A program made the position numbers and the translations under genes. Below, piece after piece: positions 1 through 7,770 of a DNA stretch of 21,790 nucleotides. Origin of the DNA: JAYWFX01 sp043778575. Lineage in GTDB: Bacteria > Patescibacteriota > JACMRA01. The number at the start of each line of letters is the position of its first letter. Position 1 is the first letter of the stretch. The stretch is taken from the NCBI GenBank assembly GCA_043778575.1, contig JAYWFX010000066.1, forward strand, positions 1 through 21,790, given 5' to 3'. A model generated the notes under the pieces. It was not told where the DNA came from. It ran no database searches and saw only the letters and a program-made list of their open reading frames with translations.

Positions 1-342
1 ATGACACCTTTACTCTAACAACCAAACTAGATCACTAATACTTCAGTACCATTCATGGTAAGAACCAAATCCTTCTACTTTAGTGGAAGGTGGTTTAATT
101 TGGCTGCTATGAGATCGTGGTGTATACATCTATATAAACACAACAAACTTAATGATGCAAAAAGAATCTGTATCTGATACAAAAAAACTATTATGTTTAA
201 AAACTAGACAAATATATAAATATATAAATACATAGCACTATATATGTTGATACAGGCTCTATATAACTATATAGAAAGTTCTGAATTATATCAGAAAACT
301 ACTATGTAGCAAAAAAACTGTTCTTATTTGTGACATATTACT
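1..342. other. AT-rich non-coding region
   Basis: All frames carry frequent stops and I see no protein, tRNA or rRNA here. It contains a hairpin at 63-95, long A/T runs around 178-240, and a 6-bp inverted repeat (TTCTGA/TCAGAA, 279-296) that could be an operator for the regulator gene downstream. The gene that should lie upstream of the hairpin is outside the window. Confidence 0.5.
63..95 (+). terminator. Hairpin, possible terminator
   Basis: CCTTCTAC (71-78) pairs with GTGGAAGG (83-90) across a 4-base loop, with one G:T pair. An outer AACCA/TGGTT pair extends the stem after a small bulge. The stem is strong, but what follows (TTTAATTTGG) is only a weak T tract, so it could be a terminator for a gene left of the window or another structured element. 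Confidence 0.35.
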
Positions 343-441
343 ATGACATTTGAAATTATCAACGCACTTTAAAACCTCGGTTTATCCTCTGATGAGGCTC
401 AAATTTATCTGGCTGGGCTAGAGCTTGGAGAGACAACTATC

Positions 442-1086
442 TTGAAACTACACAAGCAAACAGGTATAAATCGCTCAAACATCTACAAGATTATCGATAG
501 ACTGAAGCTCAGAGGATTGTTTAGTGAGGTGGAATATGGGTTCAAGATTCACTACAAAGCCCAAAATCCGAACAAACTTGCTCACGAACACGATATCAAG
601 GAGCAGATAATCAAAGATATTTTGCCTACACTGCATTCTAAATTTACGCTGGGTGACAAAAGTCAAGTTGAATATTATGCAGGGAAAAACGAAATTAAGG
701 GCCTGTACCTCAAGATATTGGATGAGGTGGAATTTAGGCAAAAGTATTACGTGATAGGTGACCAAGAGCTATTTCTCAGAGTTGATGAAGTGTTTTTCAA
801 TGGTTTTATACGTAAACGAAATAAACTCAACCCAGAAATCAAAATGTTTTTTACTCAGACTGATGCTGCACTGGAGAGTATGAAGATCCAGGCAAATCAC
901 TTTAACAATGTTCAAATAAAACTCCTTCCAGATCAGACGACATTTACAGCAAACATCATCATCACAGAAAAACGTGTCGTTGTGAACAGGCTCAGCGACC
1001 CCATCAGTGCTACTTCGCTGACAAACCCAGATATCATTGATACGTTTATCCAAATGTTTGAATTATTCTGGGAAAGCGTAGGTTAG
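442..1086 (+). CDS. TrmB-family transcriptional regulator, N-terminus interrupted
   Basis: The protein resembles TrmB-type sugar regulators: an N-terminal winged helix (INRSNIYKIIDRLKLRGLF) followed by an alpha/beta effector domain. The 214-residue frame can only begin at TTG 442, which removes the first helix of the DNA-binding domain. Upstream in the same frame, 373-441 encodes NLGLSSDEAQIYLAGLELGE, the standard start of this family, and an ATG at 343 would begin MTFEIINAL. The two are separated by an in-frame TAA at 370-372. The gene is therefore either a recent nonsense pseudogene, a sequencing error, or translated from the weak TTG as a shortened protein. It ends in a 4-base tail-to-tail overlap with the hydrolase gene. 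Family assignment is fairly sure; function of the present allele is not. Confidence 0.65.
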   Translation: MKLHKQTGINRSNIYKIIDRLKLRGLFSEVEYGFKIHYKAQNPNKLAHEHDIKEQIIKDILPTLHSKFTLGDKSQVEYYAGKNEIKGLYLKILDEVEFRQKYYVIGDQELFLRVDEVFFNGFIRKRNKLNPEIKMFFTQTDAALESMKIQANHFNNVQIKLLPDQTTFTANIIITEKRVVVNRLSDPISATSLTNPDIIDTFIQMFELFWESVG

Positions 1087-1883
1087 GTGCTGATAATTTT
1101 CATCATCTCGATTTTTACTTCTTCGTCTGCTTTTGTTGGTTCGTTGTCGCCGTCTTGCTTGCCGTAGTTTCCTGCTTGGGAGTGATTCATGCCTTGGATT
1201 TCATAGTCTTTGGCTGAGTTTGGTAGGTTTCTTCTGTAGCTTTGGATTTTCTCTGGGGTTGCCATTGGGTCGAGTGATCCGTGAATAGACGTCACCTGTA
1301 TATTTGTCTTTGAGATGTCGTTTGCACAGTACGCACTAATCAGATACAAACTGTTGATTTTGTCTGTATGGTTTTTGGCGTATTCGCAGCTCATCGCACC
1401 ACCAAGAGAATGACCGCCTATCGTCCACTGGGCTATGTTTGGATTTGCTGTGATGATTTCATCAGCTTGGTTGATGCTAAAGACTGCGAGATTGAGAGTT
1501 GGTTTGGTGATAAATATCCGCATTTTGCCTACTCGTCCGTTTGATAAATCTGATAGTTTGTAAAAATACGCTCGTGGATCAATCTTTGCACCGGGGTAAA
1601 AAATCAGACCACTTGAGTCAGAATTTGTGCGTAGGTATGTCGTACAAAAGTTCAAACATGGTTCAGGTGTAGGCTTTGGGATAATTTCCCAATAAGATGA
1701 GTTTTCTATTATGGTTATGTTATTGATGGTTTCGTCTCTAGCAGTTTTTAGTTTTTCAGGATCAGCCTTGTAGGTCGAGTTTGCCCAGATCACAAAAATA
1801 ATACTCCCGACAACAATGCTAATTCCTGCAAAAATTACAAACCGCACTAATATCTTTTTAGTAGGTCTGAGAGATAGATTCAT
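1083..1883 (-). CDS. Membrane-anchored alpha/beta hydrolase
   Basis: A 266-residue protein with one N-terminal hydrophobic helix (about residues 11-34, after a basic start), so it is probably anchored with its enzyme domain outside the membrane. The fold is alpha/beta hydrolase (dienelactone hydrolase/Abhydrolase_5 type). The nucleophile elbow is GGHSLGG with Ser159, the acid is likely Asp205 in HGSLDP, and the base His234 in GMNHSQ, so the catalytic triad looks complete. LIFYPGAKIDPRAY near residue 93 fits the first core strand and oxyanion region of this group. The substrate cannot be told from sequence; an esterase or lipase-like role is likely. The start ATG is preceded by a TTGACA promoter with almost no leader. 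It lies divergent to the ABC membrane-domain gene. Confidence 0.75.
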   Translation of the reverse strand: MNLSLRPTKKILVRFVIFAGISIVVGSIIFVIWANSTYKADPEKLKTARDETINNITIIENSSYWEIIPKPTPEPCLNFCTTYLRTNSDSSGLIFYPGAKIDPRAYFYKLSDLSNGRVGKMRIFITKPTLNLAVFSINQADEIITANPNIAQWTIGGHSLGGAMSCEYAKNHTDKINSLYLISAYCANDISKTNIQVTSIHGSLDPMATPEKIQSYRRNLPNSAKDYEIQGMNHSQAGNYGKQDGDNEPTKADEEVKIEMMKIIST

Positions 1884-1889
1884 ACTACA

Positions 1890-1918
1890 AATAGGATTAT
1901 CTTTTGAGCAACTGTCAA
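1890..1918 (-). promoter_or_regulatory. Promoter of the hydrolase gene
   Basis: TTGACA (1918-1913) and CCTATT (1895-1890) are 17 bases apart; the start codon lies 6 bases past the -10, so the transcript would be essentially leaderless. The -35 is perfect and the -10 is weak (3 of 6). A back-to-back candidate for the + gene (TAGACA 1925-1930, TAGTCT 1948-1953) begins 6 bases away. Confidence 0.45.
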
Positions 1919-1961
1919 CCTATGTAGACAAAACTCAATCTGTTCAATAGTCTTTGGCAAT

Positions 1962-3011
1962 ATGCAGGAAAAGATAGGAGAGCTCACGCATTTTGAAAAA
2001 AGATTCATAGCATGGTGTGAAAAAAAATTTGACTACCAGCACAGAGCCCATTTGGTAAATGTTGATTTTGATAAGCCTTGGTGGGATGTGTTTTGGCAAC
2101 AAAAATGGCTGGTGGTGATACAGTTTTTTAATCTCATCACAGTAAATATGGTTGGGACGGTATTGCCTCTAGTCTTGTCTTGGATTATCAGTCAACGCAA
2201 TCTCACCAATCTCTGGTATTTACTAGTTTTTGTGTTTGTGTATCGAGTGTTTGCACATATTTTGTTTTACGCCGATAGTCTGCTGAGGCTTCAGACTCAG
2301 ACCTCGCTCACAGCTAGTGCAAACAAACGATTGTTGTTAGTGGATCCTATTTCACACAGCACTCGGTCTAGTGGTCAAATCATCTCTAAAATAAATCGAT
2401 TGGGCACGTCCTACTATAAAATTATTGAGGTTTTTACTTTTGAAATACTGTCGATTGTAGGTGCACTGATAGTCACAGTTGGGTCGTTTTGGTTGGTGTC
2501 GTGGGTGTATGGTCTGGTATCTTTAGTTGGAATTTTGATAACTATCGGGTTCAATGTCTCTGCACTAGTTTGGAAAACAAATATGATGGAAAAATACGTA
2601 ATCCAATTCGAGGATGTCTCTCAGGCAGTAAATATCCAAGCCATGCAGCAGGCACCGTTTATCCGCTCGGTTTTTGCCACTCCTGAGATGTTTGATCAGA
2701 TCGACACCACTAACTTTACTAGTTTGTGGAAGCGTGGATCGAGTTGGAGGATGAGTGCGTTTGTGATTTCGGCTACCCAATATATTTTTTATGTTAGTCT
2801 AGGTATTCTCGGTTATTTGCTTATCAGTGATAAAAATGTGGATGTGATTATTTCAGCTGCCATCATGTTTACATATTTCAATTTAGGTCAGAGAGTCTAT
2901 TTTATAGGATTTACTGTGACTTCTCTGCTGGAAAGCTGGATAGGAATTCATGATTCATTTGATTTTATTAGAAATTACGGAAAATCTAGCTATCCAGTGC
3001 TGGAAGAGTAG
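1962..3011 (+). CDS. ABC-exporter-like transmembrane domain without ATPase
   Basis: A 349-residue polytopic membrane protein with roughly six hydrophobic segments (near residues 50-75, 84-105, 158-182, 183-205, 262-290 and 293-320). These are arranged as in the type-1 ABC exporter membrane domain, including a polar stretch after the first pair (SGQIISKINRLGTSYYKII) that resembles the conserved exporter loop. The usual nucleotide-binding domain should follow directly; instead the frame stops, and no Walker A or ABC signature appears in any nearby gene. It would need an ATPase encoded elsewhere, or it is a truncated or repurposed domain. No SD is visible; a -35/-10-like pair sits 31 and 8 bases before ATG. 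ABC assignment rests on overall pattern only. Confidence 0.55.
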   Translation: MQEKIGELTHFEKRFIAWCEKKFDYQHRAHLVNVDFDKPWWDVFWQQKWLVVIQFFNLITVNMVGTVLPLVLSWIISQRNLTNLWYLLVFVFVYRVFAHILFYADSLLRLQTQTSLTASANKRLLLVDPISHSTRSSGQIISKINRLGTSYYKIIEVFTFEILSIVGALIVTVGSFWLVSWVYGLVSLVGILITIGFNVSALVWKTNMMEKYVIQFEDVSQAVNIQAMQQAPFIRSVFATPEMFDQIDTTNFTSLWKRGSSWRMSAFVISATQYIFYVSLGILGYLLISDKNVDVIISAAIMFTYFNLGQRVYFIGFTVTSLLESWIGIHDSFDFIRNYGKSSYPVLEE

Positions 3012-3127
3012 TAACTGAAGTGTTCAATCCACAAACCTCAACTCTGCAATTCAAATCCATGTTATATTTGGATTGGTGCTTAATTTGCATTGACAACAAT
3101 ATTGGTTTGTTCGCATCTTTTCGGAGT

Positions 3128-3958
3128 ATGAATATTTTGCAGGCTGTTATTTTAGGTTGTGTAGAGGGCTTTACTGAGTTCTTGCCGATCTCCTCTACAG
3201 GTCACTTGATCATTGCTCAAAAGCTGATGGGACTCACTGAGGTAAACACTTTTTTTACGGATGTAATTCAGTCTGGAGCTATTTTGGCGGCTGTGTTTTA
3301 CTATAGAGAGCGGTTGAAAAAAATATATGCTGATTTTAGGTCATTGGCTAGCAAGCGATTCAAACTGAAAAAAGCTACTCATGATGAAAAATTGGGTCTT
3401 TACATGTTGATCGGAATCATCCCAACTCTCATCATTGCTTTTGTCTTTAGAAAGAGTATTGATCAGTGGCAAAATAATCTCAGTATCGTGGCGGTTTCTA
3501 CTATCATCTTTGGAATTGTATTTTACGCTTTTGAATTTTGGCAACAACAACACAAACGAGTCGTCACTATAAAGTCTGTCTCTCTCAAAAATCTCTTGAT
3601 TATGGGACTTTTTCAGGGTGTTGCTATTATACCCGGTGTATCTAGATCAGGGGCCACGATAGCTGGAGGTTTGAGTCAAAAAATCAGCATGAAAGAAAGT
3701 GTAGATATAGCCTTTATCATGGGAATCCCTGTATTATTTATCGCCACACTATACAAGCTCATCACCGAAATACAGCACGCAAATACTGAGATTATTTTGT
3801 TGACTCTTGTGGGTGCTACCGTATCTTTTATTACAGGTTTGTACTCAATCAAAATGACATTAGGTTTCTTGACCAAGTATGGCTTTAGACCATTTATGAT
3901 TTATCGAGTTTTACTAGGATTTACCCTGCTTATTTTAGTATTTAATGGAGTAAAGTAG
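3128..3958 (+). CDS. uppP: Undecaprenyl-diphosphatase (UppP/BacA)
   Basis: This integral membrane enzyme removes a phosphate from undecaprenyl diphosphate, recycling the lipid carrier for peptidoglycan and surface polysaccharides. Both family signatures are intact: EGFTEFLPISSTGHL near the N-terminus and PGVSRSGATI in the second half, which together form the active site. Several hydrophobic helices and a length of 276 residues match the family (about 265-280). The frame is open back to 3020, but the extra 36 residues resemble nothing in the family and the conserved protein begins at ATG 3128, so that start is chosen. It is followed three bases after its stop by the acyltransferase frame, suggesting co-transcription. 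Its presence implies lipid-linked wall synthesis. Confidence 0.92.
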   Translation: MNILQAVILGCVEGFTEFLPISSTGHLIIAQKLMGLTEVNTFFTDVIQSGAILAAVFYYRERLKKIYADFRSLASKRFKLKKATHDEKLGLYMLIGIIPTLIIAFVFRKSIDQWQNNLSIVAVSTIIFGIVFYAFEFWQQQHKRVVTIKSVSLKNLLIMGLFQGVAIIPGVSRSGATIAGGLSQKISMKESVDIAFIMGIPVLFIATLYKLITEIQHANTEIILLTLVGATVSFITGLYSIKMTLGFLTKYGFRPFMIYRVLLGFTLLILVFNGVK

Positions 3959-3960
3959 TC

Positions 3961-4746
3961 TTGAATAGGACTTTAGATTGTATGAATAGTTGGGAAAATA
4001 GTCATAACGCTGAAAAAAGAAGGAGAGGTTTAGAGATTATCTGTGTGATAATTCGCTATATTCATAGTACAAGAACGGTTGTAGATAGGGAGAGTTTATA
4101 CAAAAAATTAGATAATCTATTTCATCTGGATATTCAAAACGAAAGCTGTCTCAGACCGACCGAACCTGTAGTGATAATCGCAAATCACCCAAAACTAGTT
4201 CCAGAGTTGCTCGTCAGTAATCAGATTATGGGTTGGGTTGGGCACCCAGAAAGATTTCTACAGCACAAAGACTCACACGCAGTCGCAAATATCATCATTA
4301 CCTTTGTTATCTCTAGAATTTGTAGAGAATTGGAAGTAGAAAACCACATAACTATTGGTAGGAGTTTTGGTGTAGATAACTTGGCAGAGTCTATGTCATG
4401 TAGTATGATAGGAAATCGTGTTGGTTTGAAAGAGGTTTACAGGAGTCTTGATACAAAACCTGATCATAGTATATGCATATTCCCTGAGGGTGGAGTAAAA
4501 AATCTCAATGTGTTTGACAGAGGGTATTTAGCAATTGCCCTGAGACAAAATATTGGAGTGATTATTCCTACTGTATGGAATCAGTTGTTGTTGCCAGATG
4601 GAGAATTTAGAGTTGTTATCCACGACCCAATCAAACTACAAGCAGATTTAAACAGCAAAAAAACTAGATCGCTGAACACGATTATTCATCAAAAGATGCA
4701 GCAGATGGCAGTGGATGCTGGTGTTTACTCCGATTTAAACCATTGA
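3961..4746 (+). CDS. PlsC-like acyltransferase
   Basis: The protein carries the two best-known blocks of glycerolipid acyltransferases: a variant of NHxxxxD with a glutamate (NHPKLVPE, residues 75-82) and FPEGG (174-178). The stretch after it (IGVIIPTVW, then FRVVIHDPIKL) also matches the family's block IV region and C-terminal strand. It would transfer an acyl group to a lysophosphatidate or similar membrane acceptor. The Asp-to-Glu change in the catalytic HX4D box is unusual and could alter or reduce activity. The start is TTG 3961, with GGAG ten bases before it; ATG 3982 is an alternative that loses seven residues. It probably shares an mRNA with uppP and ends inside the epimerase gene by 22 bases. 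It is one of two genes here ending in TGA. Confidence 0.7.
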   Translation: MNRTLDCMNSWENSHNAEKRRRGLEIICVIIRYIHSTRTVVDRESLYKKLDNLFHLDIQNESCLRPTEPVVIIANHPKLVPELLVSNQIMGWVGHPERFLQHKDSHAVANIIITFVISRICRELEVENHITIGRSFGVDNLAESMSCSMIGNRVGLKEVYRSLDTKPDHSICIFPEGGVKNLNVFDRGYLAIALRQNIGVIIPTVWNQLLLPDGEFRVVIHDPIKLQADLNSKKTRSLNTIIHQKMQQMAVDAGVYSDLNH

Positions 4747-5699
4747 ATATATTCCCTAATCCCTGTTTCAAAAGAAATTGTTGGTTTCCATCCGAGTAGT
4801 TTCTCAGCTTTTGTGTTGTCACTGTTTGTGGATAGTACTTCGCCGAGTGGCATTTCTACCATTTCGACGACAGCCTTTTTATCGTAGCCGATTTCCAGTG
4901 TATGTAGTAGGTCTGACATTGTTATTTCTTCAGAACCGCCCATATTTATCGTTTCGCAGCCAATATTTTGTTGATCTAGTGCAGATATAACCCCATTTAC
5001 GATGTCAGAAATATGTGTATAACATCGTACCATATTGCCGCCATTGTTGAGGTATATTTTGTTGCCAGAGCGAATGCATTTACTAAAGATACTAATCGCC
5101 ATATCAGGTCGGTCAAATTCTCCATAAACCGTAAAAAACCTCATCCCGATGCTGTTGATTCCATACAAATGATAAAAGCTGTACGCCATAAGCTCATTCA
5201 TTATTTTGCTACTAGCATACATAGATAAGGGTTTGTTGGTTTGATCGGTTTCAGACAAAACTTGGTGCTTGCTGCTACCATACACCGAACTGCTACTAGC
5301 ATACACTAGATTTTTTAGGTTGAAACTATTGGAAATTTCTAGGATGTTTAGAAACCCTGAGATGTTTGACTCGATATATTTTCTGGGGTTTTTTAGGCTA
5401 TATCGTACTCCAGCTTGGGCTGCCAAATGGCAAATCTGGTTAATCCTGTGCTTGTTAAAAATATCCTGCAGCAATGGCAAGTCACAAATATCTCCTGAAT
5501 ACAACACAAAGGAATTAGGAAGTGTGGTCTGTAGTTTTTCTAGTTCTTTGATACGAGTGTGTTTGATATCCACATCGTAGTAGTCATTGAAATTATCTAT
5601 GCCAACTACTCGATGCCCTAATAATATGAGTTTTTTTGCGGTATGAAAACCAATAAATCCAGCTGCACCAGTGATACAAATAATCTTTTTATCAGTCAT
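4725..5699 (-). CDS. NAD-dependent epimerase, UDP-glucuronate 4-epimerase-like
   Basis: An extended short-chain dehydrogenase/reductase of 324 residues. The Rossmann motif GAAGFIG is at residues 11-17, the catalytic serine region SSSSVYG near 135-141, and the YxxxK pair at Tyr161/Lys165 (YASSK). The segment MRFFTVYGEFDRPDMA is characteristic of UDP-glucuronate 4-epimerases (CapI/LspL type), which make UDP-galacturonate for surface polysaccharides; UDP-glucose 4-epimerase activity cannot be excluded. One oddity is RCYTHISDIVNG, where most relatives have an Asp-Phe or similar pair after the arginine. With uppP and the acyltransferase next door it suits a cell-envelope role. A TTGACA promoter lies just before the start with only a few bases of leader. 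Confidence 0.8.
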   Translation of the reverse strand: MTDKKIICITGAAGFIGFHTAKKLILLGHRVVGIDNFNDYYDVDIKHTRIKELEKLQTTLPNSFVLYSGDICDLPLLQDIFNKHRINQICHLAAQAGVRYSLKNPRKYIESNISGFLNILEISNSFNLKNLVYASSSSVYGSSKHQVLSETDQTNKPLSMYASSKIMNELMAYSFYHLYGINSIGMRFFTVYGEFDRPDMAISIFSKCIRSGNKIYLNNGGNMVRCYTHISDIVNGVISALDQQNIGCETINMGGSEEITMSDLLHTLEIGYDKKAVVEMVEMPLGEVLSTNSDNTKAEKLLGWKPTISFETGIREYIQWFKSE

Positions 5700-5710
5700 A
5701 TTTATCCACT

Positions 5711-5739
5711 TTTTTAGAAAAATTGTAGCCCATTGTCAA
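5711..5739 (-). promoter_or_regulatory. Promoter of the epimerase gene
   Basis: TTGACA (5739-5734) and TAAAAA (5716-5711) with a 17-base spacer. The ATG at 5699 lies 11 bases past the -10, leaving a leader of only about five bases and no Shine-Dalgarno site. Confidence 0.5.
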
Positions 5740-5767
5740 TCGAAATTTGCTACTTGCATTTGACTCA

Positions 5768-5800
5768 GAATTTAGCTGTGAATTTAGCTCTGAATATTCT
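5768..5800. repeat. 12-base tandem repeat between epimerase and typA
   Basis: GAATTTAGCTGT (5768-5779) is followed directly by GAATTTAGCTCT (5780-5791), then a decayed third unit beginning GAATATTCT. It lies in the divergent intergenic region, 60-90 bases before typA, where it could be an operator or a chance slippage product. Confidence 0.5.
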
Positions 5801-5859
5801 ACAAGCTAGTTTGGATTGAATTTTGACAAAACCTGATTTCTCTCATTTTCTCAGATTAC

Positions 5860-7710
5860 ATGTCATCCACAGCAAATCTCATCCGCAATATTGCTATTAT
5901 TGCCCACGTTGATCACGGAAAAACAACTCTAGTCGATGGTTTAATTAGACAGACTTTGGAGATTCGAAATGTAGCTAGTTTAGGTGATCTGATTATGGAC
6001 AGTATGGATCAGGAGCATGAGCGTGGTATCACAATCAAAGCTAAAAATGCCTCAATTTACTACAAACACGATGCAAACGAATACAAGATTAACATTGTAG
6101 ACACACCAGGGCACGCCGATTTTGGTGGAGAGGTTGAGCGTACGCTTCAGATGGTGAGTGGAGTAGCACTTTTGGTAGATGCACAGGAGGGCCCAATGCC
6201 TCAGACCAAGTTTGTGCTAAAAAAAGCTATTGAACTCGGTCTAAAAGTTATTGTCATCATCAATAAAGTTGATAAACCAGCTGCAAATTGCCCTAGAACT
6301 CTTAGTAAAATTGAGGATTTGTTTTTGGATCTTGGTGCTAGTGATGAGCAAATGGATTTTCCAGTAGTGTACGCAAGTGGTGTCCAAGGCAAAGCTGGTA
6401 TTGCTCCAGATCAGCTCAAAGACGATTTAACCTTTTTCCTAGATACTGTTGTCGAAAAAATTCCAGCCCCAGTGATATTAAATGAAGACTCAGCAGTAAA
6501 TGCTCTCCAAATTTTAGTTTTGGCATTGCAGTACGATAATTTCAAGGGAAAGATGGCTATTGGTAGGATCTCTGGTGGTAGTATCGCAAAAAATCAGAGC
6601 ATCATCTCACTCCAGGCAGAGGGTCTCAAGCGTGGTAAAGTTTCTGCTTTGATGGTGTTTGATGGTCTTGGTCTCAAGGAGGTTGAAAGTGCTGAAGCTG
6701 GTGAGATTGTGATGGTTGCAGGGTTGGAAGACTTTGGAATTGGTGACACCATAACCACTAACGAATTTAACCAAGCCCTCACCCGTGTAAAAGTAGATGA
6801 GCCAACTATCCAGATGCTGTTTGGAGTCAACACTAGTCCACTCTCTGGAAAAGAAGGAAAACTCGGTACCTCACGTCAGATCCGCGAACGATTATACAAA
6901 GAGCTCGAGACCAATGTAGCACTTCGGGTTTTTGATCATCCAGAAAGTAGTGAAAAGTTTATTGTATCAGGTCGAGGTGAGCTTCACTTATCCGTTTTGA
7001 TTGAAACTATGAGAAGAGAGGGTTTTGAACTCGAGGTAGGAAAGCCAGAGGTTATTATCCATGAAGTCGATGGCAAAAAGCACGAACCATTTGAAATAGT
7101 TGAAATTAGTGTACCACAGGAGTACCAAGGAAATGTCATGCAGGAACTGGGTAGGAGAGGTGCTGATATCAAAAACATCGCTCCAAACGAAGCCCATACT
7201 GAGATAGAATTTGAGGCCGAAATGCCAACTCGATCGCTTATTGGTCTAAAGCCGATGTTGATTACTGATACAAAGGGAACTGTCATCATGTTTAGTGCTT
7301 TTGATAGCTATAGACCAATGGCAAGTGTCCAAATGGAAACACGACACGGTAGTCTGGTCAGTACAGATTCAGGTATGGCAATGGCATATTCACTCGATAA
7401 CGCACAGCAGCGTGGAACACTATTTATCGGAGCAGCGACTGAAGTATACCAAGGAATGGTCATTGGTCAGTGTGCAAAAGATGAGGACTTGGAGCTCAAT
7501 CCATGCAAGGGAAAACAGCTTTCAAACGTCCGATCAAAGAGTAGTGATGATGCTTTGAGTTTGATTCCGCCACGGGATATGACGCTTGAAAAATGTTTAG
7601 AGTATATTTCAGCAGCCAATGATGAGCTAGTTGAGGTGACTCCAAAGACTCTTAGAATCAGAAAAAAGTATTTGGATCCAAACGAAAGAAAACGATTTAA
7701 GGGCAGATAA
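5860..7710 (+). CDS. typA: Ribosome-associated GTPase TypA/BipA
   Basis: A translational GTPase of the EF-G/LepA class that binds the ribosome and helps 50S assembly and stress adaptation. The GTPase motifs are complete: AHVDHGKTT (residues 15-23), HERGITI, DTPGHADFGGEVER and NKVDKP. These are followed by the beta-barrel domain, the EF-G-like domains III and V, and the TypA-specific C-terminal domain (NVRSKSSDDALSLIPPRDMTLEKCLEYI). The 616-residue length is normal for TypA. The chosen ATG gives the expected short N-terminus before NIAIIAHVDHGKTT. A TTGACA lies 31 bases before ATG with a poor -10. The gene stands alone and has a good terminator after it. Confidence 0.96.
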   Translation: MSSTANLIRNIAIIAHVDHGKTTLVDGLIRQTLEIRNVASLGDLIMDSMDQEHERGITIKAKNASIYYKHDANEYKINIVDTPGHADFGGEVERTLQMVSGVALLVDAQEGPMPQTKFVLKKAIELGLKVIVIINKVDKPAANCPRTLSKIEDLFLDLGASDEQMDFPVVYASGVQGKAGIAPDQLKDDLTFFLDTVVEKIPAPVILNEDSAVNALQILVLALQYDNFKGKMAIGRISGGSIAKNQSIISLQAEGLKRGKVSALMVFDGLGLKEVESAEAGEIVMVAGLEDFGIGDTITTNEFNQALTRVKVDEPTIQMLFGVNTSPLSGKEGKLGTSRQIRERLYKELETNVALRVFDHPESSEKFIVSGRGELHLSVLIETMRREGFELEVGKPEVIIHEVDGKKHEPFEIVEISVPQEYQGNVMQELGRRGADIKNIAPNEAHTEIEFEAEMPTRSLIGLKPMLITDTKGTVIMFSAFDSYRPMASVQMETRHGSLVSTDSGMAMAYSLDNAQQRGTLFIGAATEVYQGMVIGQCAKDEDLELNPCKGKQLSNVRSKSSDDALSLIPPRDMTLEKCLEYISAANDELVEVTPKTLRIRKKYLDPNERKRFKGR

Positions 7711-7736
7711 TCCTCATATTTCAGCCTTATTGACTT

Positions 7737-7760
7737 CCATCACACTATGTGGTAGTTTTT
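7737..7760 (+). terminator. Intrinsic terminator after typA
   Basis: CCATCACA (7737-7744) pairs with TGTGGTAG (7748-7755) over a three-base loop, with one mismatch and one G:T pair, and five T residues follow directly. Position between convergent typA and the Nramp gene fits termination of typA. Confidence 0.6.
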
Positions 7761-7770
7761 AGGTTTAAAT

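Noticed and set aside
3020..3127. N-terminal extension of UppP
   Set aside because: The 36 extra residues are not family sequence and the conserved protein starts at ATG 3128.
4744..4746. TGA read as glycine, as in Gracilibacteria
   Set aside because: Two genes end in TGA at sensible places, and long glycine-rich proteins (TypA, DnaJ) are full length without internal TGA.
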